A stretch of DNA of 64,000 bases, from positions 3,410,001 to 3,474,000 of the forward strand of contig NZ_JALJWH010000001.1 of assembly GCF_024168825.1 (NCBI RefSeq), written 5' to 3'. Origin of the DNA: Paenarthrobacter sp. A20 (lineage in GTDB: Bacteria > Actinomycetota > Actinomycetes > Actinomycetales > Micrococcaceae). A program made the position numbers and the translations under genes. The notes beneath the pieces were generated by a model. The model worked only from the letters and a program-made list of their open reading frames with translations. It was not told the origin of the DNA and did not search any database. Of this stretch, positions 26,041-35,327 are shown one piece after another (within the stretch, counting starts at the first letter, position 1; each line of letters begins with the position of its first letter).

Positions 26041-27789
26041 TCACTCGACAAGCTTGCCAGCGACGGAGTCCTCGGTGTGGGCCTCGGCCAAGGCTCGGAA
26101 GGAGTCTGGAGCCGGGGCCAGCGTTTCGAAGCTGACGCCTTCGCCTGGGGACCAAACAAAGTTGCCCTGCAGTGACGGATCAAGTGCTGGGAAGTCTGCC
26201 CGGTTGTGGGCACCGCGGGTTTCGCGACGCTCAAGCGCGCACTCCAAGGTGGCCCGCGCGGCGAGGAGCGATCCCAGCAGGTCGTAGGCGTGGGCCAGGT
26301 CGTCGAACCCCGCGATGTCCGGGTGTGCCGTAACGAAACGGGCCCGTTCCTCCAGATCGGCCAGCTTCCGCAGTCCCTCTTGCAGCCCCTGCTCGGTGCG
26401 CACCACACCGGCATGTTCGGTCATGACATTGCGCAGTTCACGCTGCAACCGACGCGCTGACTCCGTACCCTTTCCGTTCAGCAGGCCCTGCATTTCGTTG
26501 CGGGCCAGCCCGACCGCTGCCGGATCCCGACGGACATCGGTGCGCGAACGCACGTATTCGGCCACGTGCTCGCCGGTAATGCGCCCGTAGACGAGTAGTT
26601 CGATCAGTGAGTTGCCACCGAGACGGTTGGCTCCATGCAGGCCCGAGGATGCTTCTCCAATGGCGTACAGTCCATTCACTCCCGTTCCGTGGTCCTCCGG
26701 TGCTACCCAGACTCCGCCCATGGAGTAGTGGGCGGTGGGCGCGATCTCGATCTTGGTAGTGGTGATGTCCAGCATTTGAAGGTCGATCAGGGTGCGGTAG
26801 ACCCGGGGCAGTTTTTTCATGATGGTCTCCCGAGGCAGGTGGGAGACGTCCAGGTAGACGCCGCCCTTCGCAGTCCCACGGCCTTCTGCGACCTCGGTGA
26901 AGCCGGCAAGGGCAACCCGGTCCCGGGTGGAGAGCTCCATCCGCTCGGCGTCGTAACGTTCCATGAAGCGCTCACCGAGTGCGTTGGTGAGGATGCCGCC
27001 TTCTCCGCGTGCCGCTTCGGAGACCAATGTGCCCGCGGCGTCGTCCGGGTCCAGCAGGCCTGAGGGGTGGAACTGGACCAGTTCTGCGTCACGTATCCGG
27101 GCACCAGCCAGGGCGGCCAGTCTGAAGGAGTCGCCGGTGTTCTCGTCGCGTCGTGAGGAGGTGTGGCGCCAGATGCGCGTGTGGCCGCCGGCGGCCAGGA
27201 TGACGGCATCGGCGTGGATCTGCACAGGGGTGCCGTCTACGACGTCGAATCCATAGGCGCCGAATATGGTGCCGTCGGCGACTAGCAGCCGGGTGATGTA
27301 CACGGTGTCGATGATGGGAATGCTCAACTCGGCCGCCCGGCGCATCAGCGTGCGCTGGATCTCCAGCCCGGTGTAGTCCCCGGCGTAGGCAGTGCGGCGG
27401 TATTTGTGCGCGCCGAAGAAGCGCTGGGAGATGCGGCCGTCCTCTTCGCGAGCAAACGGCATCCCCCATTGTTCAAGGTCCTCGATACCGCGGGCAGCGT
27501 GCCGCGCAACCGTTTCGACAATGGTCGGGTCGGCCAGGAAGTACGACTCCCGCAAGGTGTCGGCGGCGTGCTGCTCCCAGCTGTCTTCCGGGTCCATGGT
27601 GCCCAAGGCGGCGTTGATGCCCCCGGCGGCCAGACTCGTATGTGCATCGTGCTTTCTACGCTTACCTACAGCCAGCACCTGCACTCCTCGCTGGGCGAGT
27701 TCAATCGAGGCGCGCAGCCCGGCGCCGCCGGTGCCGATGACCAGCACTGAAGTGGACAAGAGACGTTCTGGAGCTGAAGAAGGGTTCAT
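26041..27789 (-). CDS. Succinate dehydrogenase/fumarate reductase-type flavoprotein (orphan)
   Basis: A 582-residue FAD protein of SdhA/FrdA length. It shows VLVIGTGGAGLRASIELA (about 15-32), AHTSLAAGGINAA (His50 aligns with the histidine that carries covalent FAD in SdhA and FrdA), substrate residues in QFHPSGLL, STRDRVALAG and AHYSMGGVWV, and the C-terminal helical domain. L-aspartate oxidases lack that His, so it is closer to dicarboxylate oxidoreductases. No iron-sulfur or membrane subunit gene is nearby. It is divergent from a LysR gene, which probably controls it. The redox partner and substrate are unknown. Confidence 0.82.
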   Translation of the reverse strand: MNPSSAPERLLSTSVLVIGTGGAGLRASIELAQRGVQVLAVGKRRKHDAHTSLAAGGINAALGTMDPEDSWEQHAADTLRESYFLADPTIVETVARHAARGIEDLEQWGMPFAREEDGRISQRFFGAHKYRRTAYAGDYTGLEIQRTLMRRAAELSIPIIDTVYITRLLVADGTIFGAYGFDVVDGTPVQIHADAVILAAGGHTRIWRHTSSRRDENTGDSFRLAALAGARIRDAELVQFHPSGLLDPDDAAGTLVSEAARGEGGILTNALGERFMERYDAERMELSTRDRVALAGFTEVAEGRGTAKGGVYLDVSHLPRETIMKKLPRVYRTLIDLQMLDITTTKIEIAPTAHYSMGGVWVAPEDHGTGVNGLYAIGEASSGLHGANRLGGNSLIELLVYGRITGEHVAEYVRSRTDVRRDPAAVGLARNEMQGLLNGKGTESARRLQRELRNVMTEHAGVVRTEQGLQEGLRKLADLEERARFVTAHPDIAGFDDLAHAYDLLGSLLAARATLECALERRETRGAHNRADFPALDPSLQGNFVWSPGEGVSFETLAPAPDSFRALAEAHTEDSVAGKLVE

Positions 27790-27809
27790 ATCAACAACGG
27801 TAGGAGGAG

Positions 27810-27830
27810 TTCATCGATGTCTCCAATGAA
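27810..27830. promoter_or_regulatory. Candidate LysR binding site (T-N11-A type)
   Basis: TTCAT-N11-ATGAA, a perfect 5-base inverted repeat with 11-base spacing, in the 71-base gap between the divergent flavoprotein and LysR genes. The shape fits the general LysR-type box. Confidence 0.5.
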
Positions 27831-27860
27831 TTATCCTGCTCAGGCTGATGCGTTTATGCT

Positions 27861-28802
27861 ATGACCATGAAATTAGACCAGTTGCGTTCCTTCGAGATGG
27901 TCGCCCGTGTAGGGCATTTCACACGCGCGGCCGAGGAACTGTATCTCGCTCAGCCGTCACTGAGCCGACAGATCGCCACACTGGAGGCCCATCTCGGTAC
28001 GGCGCTCTTTGACCGTCGACCTGCAGGGGTCACGCTGACCAATGCGGGAGAGCTGCTCCTGCCCATTGCCCGCCGCATGCTCGGCGACGCGCAGGCAGCG
28101 CAGGACCAGATTCAGGAGCTTGCGGGATTGCGCCGCGGCCGCGTTCGCCTTGGTGCACCACCTACGCTGTGCGTTTCGCTGGTGGCCGATGTGCTGGCCG
28201 CTTTCCGCAGCGCCCATCCGGGAGTGGAATTGCACATCACTGAAGGCGGTTCGCGTTTTCTGGTTGAAGCGCTTAACGAAAGCACGCTGGATCTGGCCCT
28301 GGTGGTCACGCGCGGAACAGACCCCTCTGCTCCCGGCATTGAGTTGGTCCCGCTCCTCTCCGAGGAACTGGTGGTCATTTCCGCCGCCACATCGGGGTCG
28401 CCGGAAGAATTCACGCTCGAAGCACTCGCAGGCGTGCCGCAAGTGGCCTTCAACCGCAGCTATGAGCTGCGCGTGGCGACAGATGCTGCGTTCGCCGCGG
28501 CCGGTTTCGAGCCCCTGATTGCCGTCGAGGGTGGGGAAATGGACGCCGTACTTCGGTTTGTGGAACGCGGGTTGGGCGTGGCGGTCGTGCCGGCGATGGT
28601 GGTCATCGACCGTCCCGGGCTACGCAGTGCACGTTTGGTTCGTCCCTCCCTGACGCGGACCGTCAACCTTGCCCGTCGCAACGACGTCGGGCCTTCAGCG
28701 GCTACCGCCGCAATGCAGCAGTTCATCTTCGACACTGTGGACCGGCTCGCGGCACCGGGGACCGAGCTGTCGCGCCTGGTGACGGCAGCGCCACGTACTT
28801 GA
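27861..28802 (+). CDS. LysR-family transcriptional regulator
   Basis: A 313-residue regulator. The N-terminal winged helix is LDQLRSFEMVARVGHFTRAAEELYLAQPSLSRQIATLEAHLG (shown in part: residues 4-45), followed by a linker helix and a periplasmic-binding-like effector domain. ATG at 27861 and 27867 are both possible. It lies divergent to the SdhA-like flavoprotein, the likely target, and converges on mycothione reductase. Confidence 0.93.
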   Translation: MTMKLDQLRSFEMVARVGHFTRAAEELYLAQPSLSRQIATLEAHLGTALFDRRPAGVTLTNAGELLLPIARRMLGDAQAAQDQIQELAGLRRGRVRLGAPPTLCVSLVADVLAAFRSAHPGVELHITEGGSRFLVEALNESTLDLALVVTRGTDPSAPGIELVPLLSEELVVISAATSGSPEEFTLEALAGVPQVAFNRSYELRVATDAAFAAAGFEPLIAVEGGEMDAVLRFVERGLGVAVVPAMVVIDRPGLRSARLVRPSLTRTVNLARRNDVGPSAATAAMQQFIFDTVDRLAAPGTELSRLVTAAPRT

Positions 28803-28842
28803 CGGAACGCCGGGCAGGCCGGCCAACCAAGGCAGGGCGACG

Positions 28843-30255
28843 TCAGGATCTGAAGGTGAGGCCTAACAGGGCGTTTTCGGTGACTTCGGGTAGTGCGGGG
28901 TGGATCCAGTATTGCTTGGCTGCAAACTCGCGGACGTCGAGGTCGAAGGCCAGGACGGTGATCATTTGCTGGATCAGGGTTGATGCTTGCGGGCCCATGT
29001 AGTGGGCGCCGAGGAGCTTGCCGGTGTCTTGGTCGGCGATGAGTTTGCAGATACCGGTGGTGTCCTCCAAGGCCCAGCCATAGGCGACGTCCCCGTAGTC
29101 CTGGACCTTGACCGTGACCTTGTGGCCGTGGTCGCGCGCCTGGGATTCGGTCATACCGACGGTGGCGATCTGGGGGTGGCTGAAGGTAGCGGCGGGGACG
29201 TGGTCGTGCGGCATTCCCTGCAGGTTATCCGGGTTCAGCAGGTTGTGTCGCACGGCCCGCATCTCGGCGTTGGCCACGTGTTTGAGCATGTAGGGCGAGG
29301 AGACGTCGCCGAGGGCCCAGATACCTGCGGCGGAGGTTGACCGACCATACTCATCGACCTTGATGCGCCCGTCGTTTGTCATCTCGATTCCGCCGGCTGG
29401 CAGGTCCAGCAGGTCCCCGTTGGGGATGCGCCCGGTGGCGACCAGCAGTACCTCCCCGGTGGCGGAGGAGCCGTCGTCGAGCCTGACGGTGATGCCCCGG
29501 TCTGTCTGATCGGCGCCGATGGTGGTCCGGCCGGACCGGACGTCGAAACGGTCGGCTGCCACGGTGTTGAACCGGTGGTGCAGGTCATCGTCGAGGTTCC
29601 GCAGGAGCGTGGAGCGGGCAATGATCGTGACGTCCGTGCCCAGGGCCTCGAAGACGTGGGCGAACTCCATGGCGATGTAGCCACCACCGATGATAACCAA
29701 GGACTTGGGTAGCTGCGGGAGCCGCATGATGTCTTCGTTGGTGTGGTAGCGCACGCCCGACGCGGTGATGGCATCGGGGATGAACGGCCGGGACCCTGCA
29801 GCGATAACCACCTGGTCACCGGAGATGGTTCTCTGCTGGGCGCCTTGGCCAGTGCGCAAGGTGCGTTCTCCGACGAAGACGGCGTGCTGGTCATAGACGT
29901 CGATGTTCGGGGACTGTGGGCCACGGCGGTATTCCTCACCGGCGGCGGCGATAGGGTCGACGCGGTTCTCGAAGATCCGGTTGACGATGCCCGGCCAGTC
30001 CACCGAGTCGACCGTGGCTTGAAGGCCCAGGCGCCCGGACTCAACAATATCCAGCGCGGTGTCGGCGGTGTGCACATACATCTTCGACGGGATGCAGCCT
30101 GCGTTCAGGCAGGTTCCGCCGAACGGCCCTTTCTCGATGATCGCGATCGACCGGTCGTCGAATTCAGGTCCGGGAATGGAGTTCCCCGACCCGGTGCCGA
30201 TGATGACCAGGTCGTAGTGTCGATCCACGGTGGTCTTGCTGGCATTGGTGGGCAT
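28843..30255 (-). CDS. mtr: Mycothione reductase
   Basis: A 470-residue flavoprotein disulfide reductase from ATG 30255 (GAGG nine bases upstream). The redox pair is in GTCLNAGCIPSK (Cys49 and Cys54). The second nucleotide motif is LVIIGGGYIAMEFAHVFEALG. The C-terminal interface has QYWIHPALPEVTENALLGL with the catalytic His-Glu pair. IIGTGSGNSIPGPEFDD is characteristic of mycothione reductases compared with glutathione or lipoamide enzymes. It reduces the disulfide of mycothiol with NADPH, maintaining the actinobacterial thiol pool. It appears monocistronic. Confidence 0.92.
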   Translation of the reverse strand: MPTNASKTTVDRHYDLVIIGTGSGNSIPGPEFDDRSIAIIEKGPFGGTCLNAGCIPSKMYVHTADTALDIVESGRLGLQATVDSVDWPGIVNRIFENRVDPIAAAGEEYRRGPQSPNIDVYDQHAVFVGERTLRTGQGAQQRTISGDQVVIAAGSRPFIPDAITASGVRYHTNEDIMRLPQLPKSLVIIGGGYIAMEFAHVFEALGTDVTIIARSTLLRNLDDDLHHRFNTVAADRFDVRSGRTTIGADQTDRGITVRLDDGSSATGEVLLVATGRIPNGDLLDLPAGGIEMTNDGRIKVDEYGRSTSAAGIWALGDVSSPYMLKHVANAEMRAVRHNLLNPDNLQGMPHDHVPAATFSHPQIATVGMTESQARDHGHKVTVKVQDYGDVAYGWALEDTTGICKLIADQDTGKLLGAHYMGPQASTLIQQMITVLAFDLDVREFAAKQYWIHPALPEVTENALLGLTFRS

Positions 30256-30776
30256 CTGGGTGGTCCTCACTCCGGGGTCTTCTCCACCTTACTGAACTCG
30301 GCGCGAACAAGACGCCCGTGCGATGCCTAAGTGTTCCCGGAAACCAAAGTGGTGCTGTGCGGGTCCAGCTGCTCGCCGGGTGCGGGCTGTGGAAGTCTTT
30401 CGGCTCTCATGGATGATGAGGAAGATCTTGACGGTGGCTTCGATAGATCGACTGTGGCGCCGCTGACAAGGATCGTTGGCGCTATCCGCTCGAGATGCGA
30501 CCGGGTCTGGGACACGAGATCGAGGGTGCCGCCGCTGAGCACCCATTGCTCCGCACCTCGCTTGAATGCAGACCTCGTTCGTCGGAATCATTGCCGCCGT
30601 TCACGAGGTCCCGTACAAAACCCCAGGCAGGGCCGCCGGTGTGGCGGCCCTGCCTGGGATGTGTGAGTCTTTGCGCTTTTGCGCCCGTCTCTCGGGCTAC
30701 CTGTTGCGATGGTGTGCAAGGCGCAAACCCCACGCCGGCCGATCAATGATGCCGGCAGCCTTTCGGGCAATGATGC
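30256..30776. other. Gene-free stretch between mtr and the MatC-type transporter
   Basis: 521 bases. It holds the mtr promoter side at 30256-30330, a bottom-strand stretch at about 30330-30540 with protein-like composition but no start, ribosome site or recognisable family, and a strong terminator at 30622-30658. I see no intact gene. Confidence 0.5.
30616..30658 (-). terminator. Terminator of the prpF-matC unit
   Basis: Perfect 16-bp stem (30622-30637 with 30643-30658, 5-base loop). On the bottom strand it is followed by GTTTTG, forming an intrinsic terminator about 120 bases after the transporter stop. Confidence 0.85.
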
Positions 30777-32222
30777 TTACATGATGCCGGTTGGTACCAA
30801 CAAGGCCCACGCAAGTGCGGGTGCCACCAGGACTACTCCGCCGGCGTACATCATGAGCTGCTTGTAGACGCGCTGACGGTCGTCTTCGCGGGCGTTGGCC
30901 ACCACCAGGGCGCCGTCGGTGGAAAACGGCGAAACATCGACGACGGTTGCGGCGATGGCTAGGGCGGCCACCGTTCCCGACGCACTGAGTGAGCTCGTTG
31001 CCAGCAGGGGACCAGCCAAGGGGATGAAGGCGGTCAGAAGTGCGGTGGACGAGGCGAAGGCTGAGCCGACGCCGATGACGTAGCAGAGCACCAGGGCGAT
31101 CAGGAGCGGTGCGCCGAGTGCAAGGGCTTGCTCGGCGAGGGTGTCGATGACCCCTACGTGTTGCAGCAGGGAAACGTAGGTGATCATTCCGGCTACGAGC
31201 AGGACGGTTGACCAGGAAATTCCGCCGATGAAGGTTCGGTGTTCCTTGATGTTGACCAGTGCCAGCAGGAGCCCGGCGGAGAGGGCCACGAAACCGATTG
31301 GCATGTGGAAACCCAGGGCGCAGACGAGCATGGCGACGATGAGTGCCAGGGTGAGGATCTGCTGGCCGTGGGGCCGGGTCTTGCGTGTCTCCAGATCGGC
31401 GTGCTGGCCCGTGGCGCCGTCGCGGAGTTTTCCCAGGAGGGCGAACAGCACCACGGTCGCGACTGACAGGATGAGGTTCAAGGTGAAGCTGGAAGCGAAG
31501 AGGGCGCCTTGGGAGATCGGGAAGCCGTTCTTCACCGCGATGTCGTGGACCAGGACTCCGGCGACAGAGAGTGGGGAGAAGCCGCCTGCATGGGCTCCGT
31601 TGATAATGAAGGCGCCCATGAGGACGGGGTGGATGCGTGATTCGTAGGCCAAGCCGATGGCGGCAGGGGCCAGCAATGCGACGGCGGCGGGGGAGAACGT
31701 GCCCAACGCGGTCAGGGACGCTGCCAGGAGGAAGAAGACCCACGGCAGTAACAACGTCTTGCCGCGCACAAGCCGGACGCAGTTCTGGACAATGATGTCG
31801 ATGGTCCCGTTCCGCTGGGCCATGCTGAAGAAATACGTGACGCCGATGATAGTGATCACGATGTTGGCGGGGAAGTCGGCCAGGATCTCCTTGTCGGTCA
31901 TGCCGAGCATGAAGTAGCCGACGCCGAAGGAGGCTACGAGTCCCATCACACCGATGTTCAAGGGCCATTTGGTGGCGACGACAAACATCACCACGAGGAT
32001 GACCAGCGGGATGATCTGGGTGGCGGTCATGGTCGGCTCCGATTCCGGGGTAGCCGCCGGGTTGAAGATGGCACCCCCGAACAGGATGGCAACCAGACCC
32101 AGGATGACGGAAGCGGCAACCGTTATCAGCAGGATACGGCGGCGGTTAATGGGTCGCGGGGAACGTTCTTCCCGGATGTCGCTCTCTGCCTCGGGAGCTG
32201 GTTGGTAAATAGTCTTAGCCAT
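30777..32222 (-). CDS. MatC-type dicarboxylate transporter
   Basis: A 481-residue membrane protein with about 11-12 hydrophobic segments. A basic cytoplasmic N-terminus (RRILLITVAASVILG) precedes the MatC_N-type core with VVATKWPLNIGVMGLVASFGVGYFMLGMTDKEI. GTFSPAAVALLAPAAIGLAYE and VDVSPFSTDGALVVANA are family-like transport motifs. Relatives carry malonate and other dicarboxylates. It follows the PrpF-family isomerase by 12 bases, so uptake and isomerisation of an unsaturated dicarboxylate or tricarboxylate is likely. Confidence 0.85.
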   Translation of the reverse strand: MAKTIYQPAPEAESDIREERSPRPINRRRILLITVAASVILGLVAILFGGAIFNPAATPESEPTMTATQIIPLVILVVMFVVATKWPLNIGVMGLVASFGVGYFMLGMTDKEILADFPANIVITIIGVTYFFSMAQRNGTIDIIVQNCVRLVRGKTLLLPWVFFLLAASLTALGTFSPAAVALLAPAAIGLAYESRIHPVLMGAFIINGAHAGGFSPLSVAGVLVHDIAVKNGFPISQGALFASSFTLNLILSVATVVLFALLGKLRDGATGQHADLETRKTRPHGQQILTLALIVAMLVCALGFHMPIGFVALSAGLLLALVNIKEHRTFIGGISWSTVLLVAGMITYVSLLQHVGVIDTLAEQALALGAPLLIALVLCYVIGVGSAFASSTALLTAFIPLAGPLLATSSLSASGTVAALAIAATVVDVSPFSTDGALVVANAREDDRQRVYKQLMMYAGGVVLVAPALAWALLVPTGIM

Positions 32223-32234
32223 GGTGGTTTCTCC

Positions 32235-33353
32235 TCATCGAGTGGCTGTTGCTAGTGAGGCTTCGACTGCGTTGCCGAGAGTCTCCGGGAGGTGGATGAT
32301 GCTGGTCGCGATGGTGCGGGCTGTCCGGTCCACGCCCACCAGAAGGGTCCCTTCGTGTTCCTCGCTCCAGGTTTCGATGACCCCGGCAGGTGTCCTGAGT
32401 CTCAGGACTGCTTCCGATGTCCTGCCTGTAATGGTGTTGAGCACAGTGCCGGGCGTTCGGGCGGCGAGAGTCAGGGCAATGCTGCCGGTGATGGCCAGGG
32501 CAGGATGCGGTTTACCCATGGAGAGCATCATGACGTTGACGTCGTCTTCTGCGTCCGGCCCCGTAGGGGGTCCGACGATTGCAAGCTTGGGGACTGCCCG
32601 CGCGGCGTCAGCGGGCGTTGCCGCCATTCCCATGCGGACTGCGGCCTGGCGACGGATAAGATCCAGGGTGTCCAACTGCAGTTCAACGCCGGCCTTCCAT
32701 GTGTCGAAGCGGGCGGTGTCCAGCCCCAACTCTTCGGCGCGTACAATCACGACTGGCGCTCCGGCGTCGACCATCGAGACGGTCCAGCTTGTTCCGCCGG
32801 CCACGACTGTGTCGGTTGCTGCGCCGGTGGGCAGCAGTTTTCCCGTGGTCTTGCCGGCAGGATCCTGGAAGCCGAGACCTACTCTGTATCCGGGAAACAC
32901 GACGCCGGGCATCTGCGCATCCGGAACGATCGGCAGGGCGCCGGCTGGAGTTGAGACCCGCTGAATGATGATCTGGCCGGTGTTGGTGTTGCGTGTGACG
33001 ATGCGCGTGGAATCGCCGGTGGGCACAACCCACCCTTTTTCGATGGCGTAGAGACCCACAACTGCCGAGCAGTTGCCGCAGTTGCTGCCCCAATCGACAG
33101 CGGCCTCTTCGATCCCCACCTGGGCGAAGGTGAATTCGACGTCGACGTCCTCTACTGCAGATCGGCTGAGGATCATTGCTTTGCTTGTAGTCGAGGTAGC
33201 TCCGCCCACCCCATCAATTTGGCGGGAATCCGGACTCCCGAAGAGCCGGGGCAGGAGATCATCCAGTTTGGCGTGTGCCTTATCCAGATGGTCCGTTTCA
33301 AAGACCCAGCACTTGCTGGTGCCTCCGCGCATCCATTCGGCTTCTATCTTCAT
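32235..33353 (-). CDS. PrpF-family isomerase/tautomerase
   Basis: A 372-residue protein from ATG 33353 (AGGGAA upstream; the longer frame lacks a ribosome site). It has the PrpF signatures MRGGTSKCWVF at the N-terminus, DSRQIDGVGGATSTTSKA, and DWGSNCGNCSAVVGLYAIE, which holds a candidate catalytic Cys. Family members isomerise double bonds of trans-aconitate, 2-methylaconitate, methylitaconate or 4-oxalomesaconate. It is first in a two-gene unit with a MatC-type transporter and is divergent from a LysR gene. The substrate is probably an unsaturated carboxylic acid; no prpC or prpD lies nearby. Confidence 0.87.
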   Translation of the reverse strand: MKIEAEWMRGGTSKCWVFETDHLDKAHAKLDDLLPRLFGSPDSRQIDGVGGATSTTSKAMILSRSAVEDVDVEFTFAQVGIEEAAVDWGSNCGNCSAVVGLYAIEKGWVVPTGDSTRIVTRNTNTGQIIIQRVSTPAGALPIVPDAQMPGVVFPGYRVGLGFQDPAGKTTGKLLPTGAATDTVVAGGTSWTVSMVDAGAPVVIVRAEELGLDTARFDTWKAGVELQLDTLDLIRRQAAVRMGMAATPADAARAVPKLAIVGPPTGPDAEDDVNVMMLSMGKPHPALAITGSIALTLAARTPGTVLNTITGRTSEAVLRLRTPAGVIETWSEEHEGTLLVGVDRTARTIATSIIHLPETLGNAVEASLATATR

Positions 33354-33591
33354 GGTGTTCCCTGCTTCCCGTGGCTCTTTGTGAATCTGTGGCCTATTAC
33401 GAGGATGATGCGGATCACATATGAAGACAATGTTGGATAGATTAGGGGGAGTGAAGACTTGCTTCATTCACAGTCGCAGCAGTCTCCAGGGATCTTCTCT
33501 TGCGTTCCTGCTCGTATCGATTGGGCTCTAAAACAGCCCCTACGAACGGTTAACTGCATAGAATGAACCAAATACGAGGAAGGATGAAGCA
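33354..33591. promoter_or_regulatory. Divergent prpF/lysR promoter region
   Basis: 238 bases. TAGAAT at 33559-33564 is a good -10 for the LysR gene. GGGCT-N7-AGCCC (33523-33539) and the paired CTCGTAT (33511) / ATACGAG (33572) are candidate regulator sites. No single box is decisive. Confidence 0.45.
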
Positions 33592-34530
33592 TTGCTTAAG
33601 GATGAGAATGTGGATTTATTCGATATCCGGCGGCTCGCCCTCCTGGTGGAGGTGGTGGAACAAGGGTCCATCACGGCGGCGGCTGACATCATGATGTATT
33701 CGCCCTCGGCCGTCTCGCAGCAGTTGCGGAAGCTGGAGCAGGAAGTGGGGCAGCCACTTTTGAATCGCCGATCCCGCGGAGTGGTTCCCACTGAGGCCGG
33801 TCAGGTGTTGGCAGGACACGCGCGAAAGATCGTAGGACAGATGCGCGCGGCCCGGTCCGACCTTGGCCAAATCGCCGGCCTGAAGCGGGGATCGCTGACA
33901 GTCGGTACGTTTCCCACCTTGGCCGGTTCATTCTTGCCCTTGGTGATCCGCGCCTTCAAGAAGCGCTATCCTGCGATCGGCCTCTCGGTGCGCAGCGCCC
34001 GATTCGACGAGCTCGTCTCGGACCTGGAGTCCGGAGTGACCGGATTGTGCTTGCTGTGGGACTACCCATGGAACCGCTTCAATGATGAGTCCATTCGAAT
34101 CACCGAAGTCTTCCAGGAGAGCACGGTGATTCTGGTGGCCAAGGGGCACCCCCTCGCTGACCGTGATCAAGTGACCATGAAAGAGCTCCGAACGGAGTCG
34201 TGGATAGTCCGTGCGGAGGCCCACCCGGTGGTGGAGGTACTTCACCGATCCGCCCACGACGCCGGCTTTGAGCCGAGCATTGGATTCCTGGCCAACGATT
34301 ACCAGGAGGCCCAAGCCATGGTCAGCGTCGGGATGGGGGTGGCGATGGTTCCCAAGACAGCGGTCGCCCTGCAGCATCCGGATGTCAGGATCCTCAGCCT
34401 TGGAGCTGACGCGCCACAGCGACGGGTACTCCTTGCCCAGCGCCAGGACAAGGTGTATGCGCCTGCGGAGGTGGCTTTCCACTCAACGCTTCTGGAAATT
34501 GCACGAGAACGGGGTGCGGATTATCTCTGA
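33592..34530 (+). CDS. LysR-family transcriptional regulator
   Basis: A 312-residue regulator. The TTG start at 33592 has GGAAGG 8 bases upstream; GTG 33610 is possible. The helix-turn-helix is in LLVEVVEQGSITAAADIMMYSPSAVSQQLRKLE, shown here as residues 14-46. It is unlike most LysR proteins in having MYSPSAVSQQL in the recognition helix, typical of an actinobacterial subgroup. It is divergent from prpF-matC and probably senses their substrate. Confidence 0.92.
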   Translation: MLKDENVDLFDIRRLALLVEVVEQGSITAAADIMMYSPSAVSQQLRKLEQEVGQPLLNRRSRGVVPTEAGQVLAGHARKIVGQMRAARSDLGQIAGLKRGSLTVGTFPTLAGSFLPLVIRAFKKRYPAIGLSVRSARFDELVSDLESGVTGLCLLWDYPWNRFNDESIRITEVFQESTVILVAKGHPLADRDQVTMKELRTESWIVRAEAHPVVEVLHRSAHDAGFEPSIGFLANDYQEAQAMVSVGMGVAMVPKTAVALQHPDVRILSLGADAPQRRVLLAQRQDKVYAPAEVAFHSTLLEIARERGADYL

Positions 34531-34727
34531 GGCAGGGCGGCGCTCATCCCATTGACGTCGACATCAACACTCTTGGGCCTCTACTCGTGGACTTGGCCAA
34601 ACCGGACGCTGGCCACCTCTGGCCGCCGCCGGACTGCCCGACGACGGCACCAAGGTGGGGGCATGGGATTCAGACCTTCCTGGGTGGTCACAGGTTCTTC
34701 CCGCGTCCCGACCGTCCGCTGCTGTTT

Positions 34728-34762
34728 CCGGTCCCCGTCGACGAATTGGTGACGGGGACCGG
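34728..34762. terminator. Hairpin between convergent lysR and membrane-protein genes
   Basis: CCGGTCCCCGTC (34728-34739) pairs perfectly with 34751-34762 over 11 bases. It lies 5 bases past the end of the leftward gene and 200 bases after lysR. There is no T-run, so strength as a terminator is uncertain. The remaining bases 34531-34727 show no gene. Confidence 0.55.
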
Positions 34763-34766
34763 CATC

Positions 34767-35324
34767 CTAAGACGGTGCCTGATGGGGTTCAGGCACAAGG
34801 TTGAGACAGGCGTCCTGATTGCGGTGAATTTCAGGCGTCAAAGACCCAGCCCTTCGAAGCCAGCTCGCAGAAAGCCAAGCCACGATGAAGTCGGCGCCCA
34901 CAACTCCCAAAGCCGGGAGGACATGGGGGGAATGAGCCGCAACCACCTCGCTCAAGGGCTCTGCTCCGGCATGCGCGTGTCCCGTCGGGGACGTCGCGCC
35001 CAGTACGAGGGCCACGTGGAGGAGAGCCATTGCCAGGGACATTCCCACAAGCATCCGGGCCGTACGTAGAGAGGGGGCGCGCCACATGACCCATGCGCAA
35101 GGGACGCATACGAAAGCCATGCAGAGACCCATGGTGATCATCCAGTCTCCGGCCGAGACCATCCCCAGGTGGGCTGCGATTCCGACGGACGCTGCTGCGG
35201 CGGTCCAACGTGCGTGGCGCCCCAACACTTCTGCCCGCTTGATGGGCAACGCGGCGGCCGGACGTGGCCGGCAGAGGTTCCGTGCCGTCGCTGGAGGAGC
35301 GGCATGGGACAGGGTCTCATCCAT
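34767..35324 (-). CDS. Small multi-spanning membrane protein, unknown function
   Basis: 185 residues with about four hydrophobic segments (VGIAAHLGMVSAGDWMITMG, AFVCVPCAWVMW, LVGMSLAMALLHVALVLGA, VLPALGVVGADFIVAWL). A His-rich loop (TSPTGHAHAGAEPL) lies between the last two. It begins 3 bases after the APC permease stop, so it is almost certainly co-transcribed with it. I do not recognise the family. The His-rich loop and the copper enzyme upstream in the same operon make metal handling a thin possibility only. Confidence 0.65.
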   Translation of the reverse strand: MDETLSHAAPPATARNLCRPRPAAALPIKRAEVLGRHARWTAAAASVGIAAHLGMVSAGDWMITMGLCMAFVCVPCAWVMWRAPSLRTARMLVGMSLAMALLHVALVLGATSPTGHAHAGAEPLSEVVAAHSPHVLPALGVVGADFIVAWLSASWLRRAGSLTPEIHRNQDACLNLVPEPHQAPS

Positions 35325-35327
35325 GAA

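Noticed and set aside
30289-30591. Leftward frame of 100 codons before the MatC transporter
   Set aside because: Arg/Ser-rich, no ribosome site or family match; treated as non-coding.
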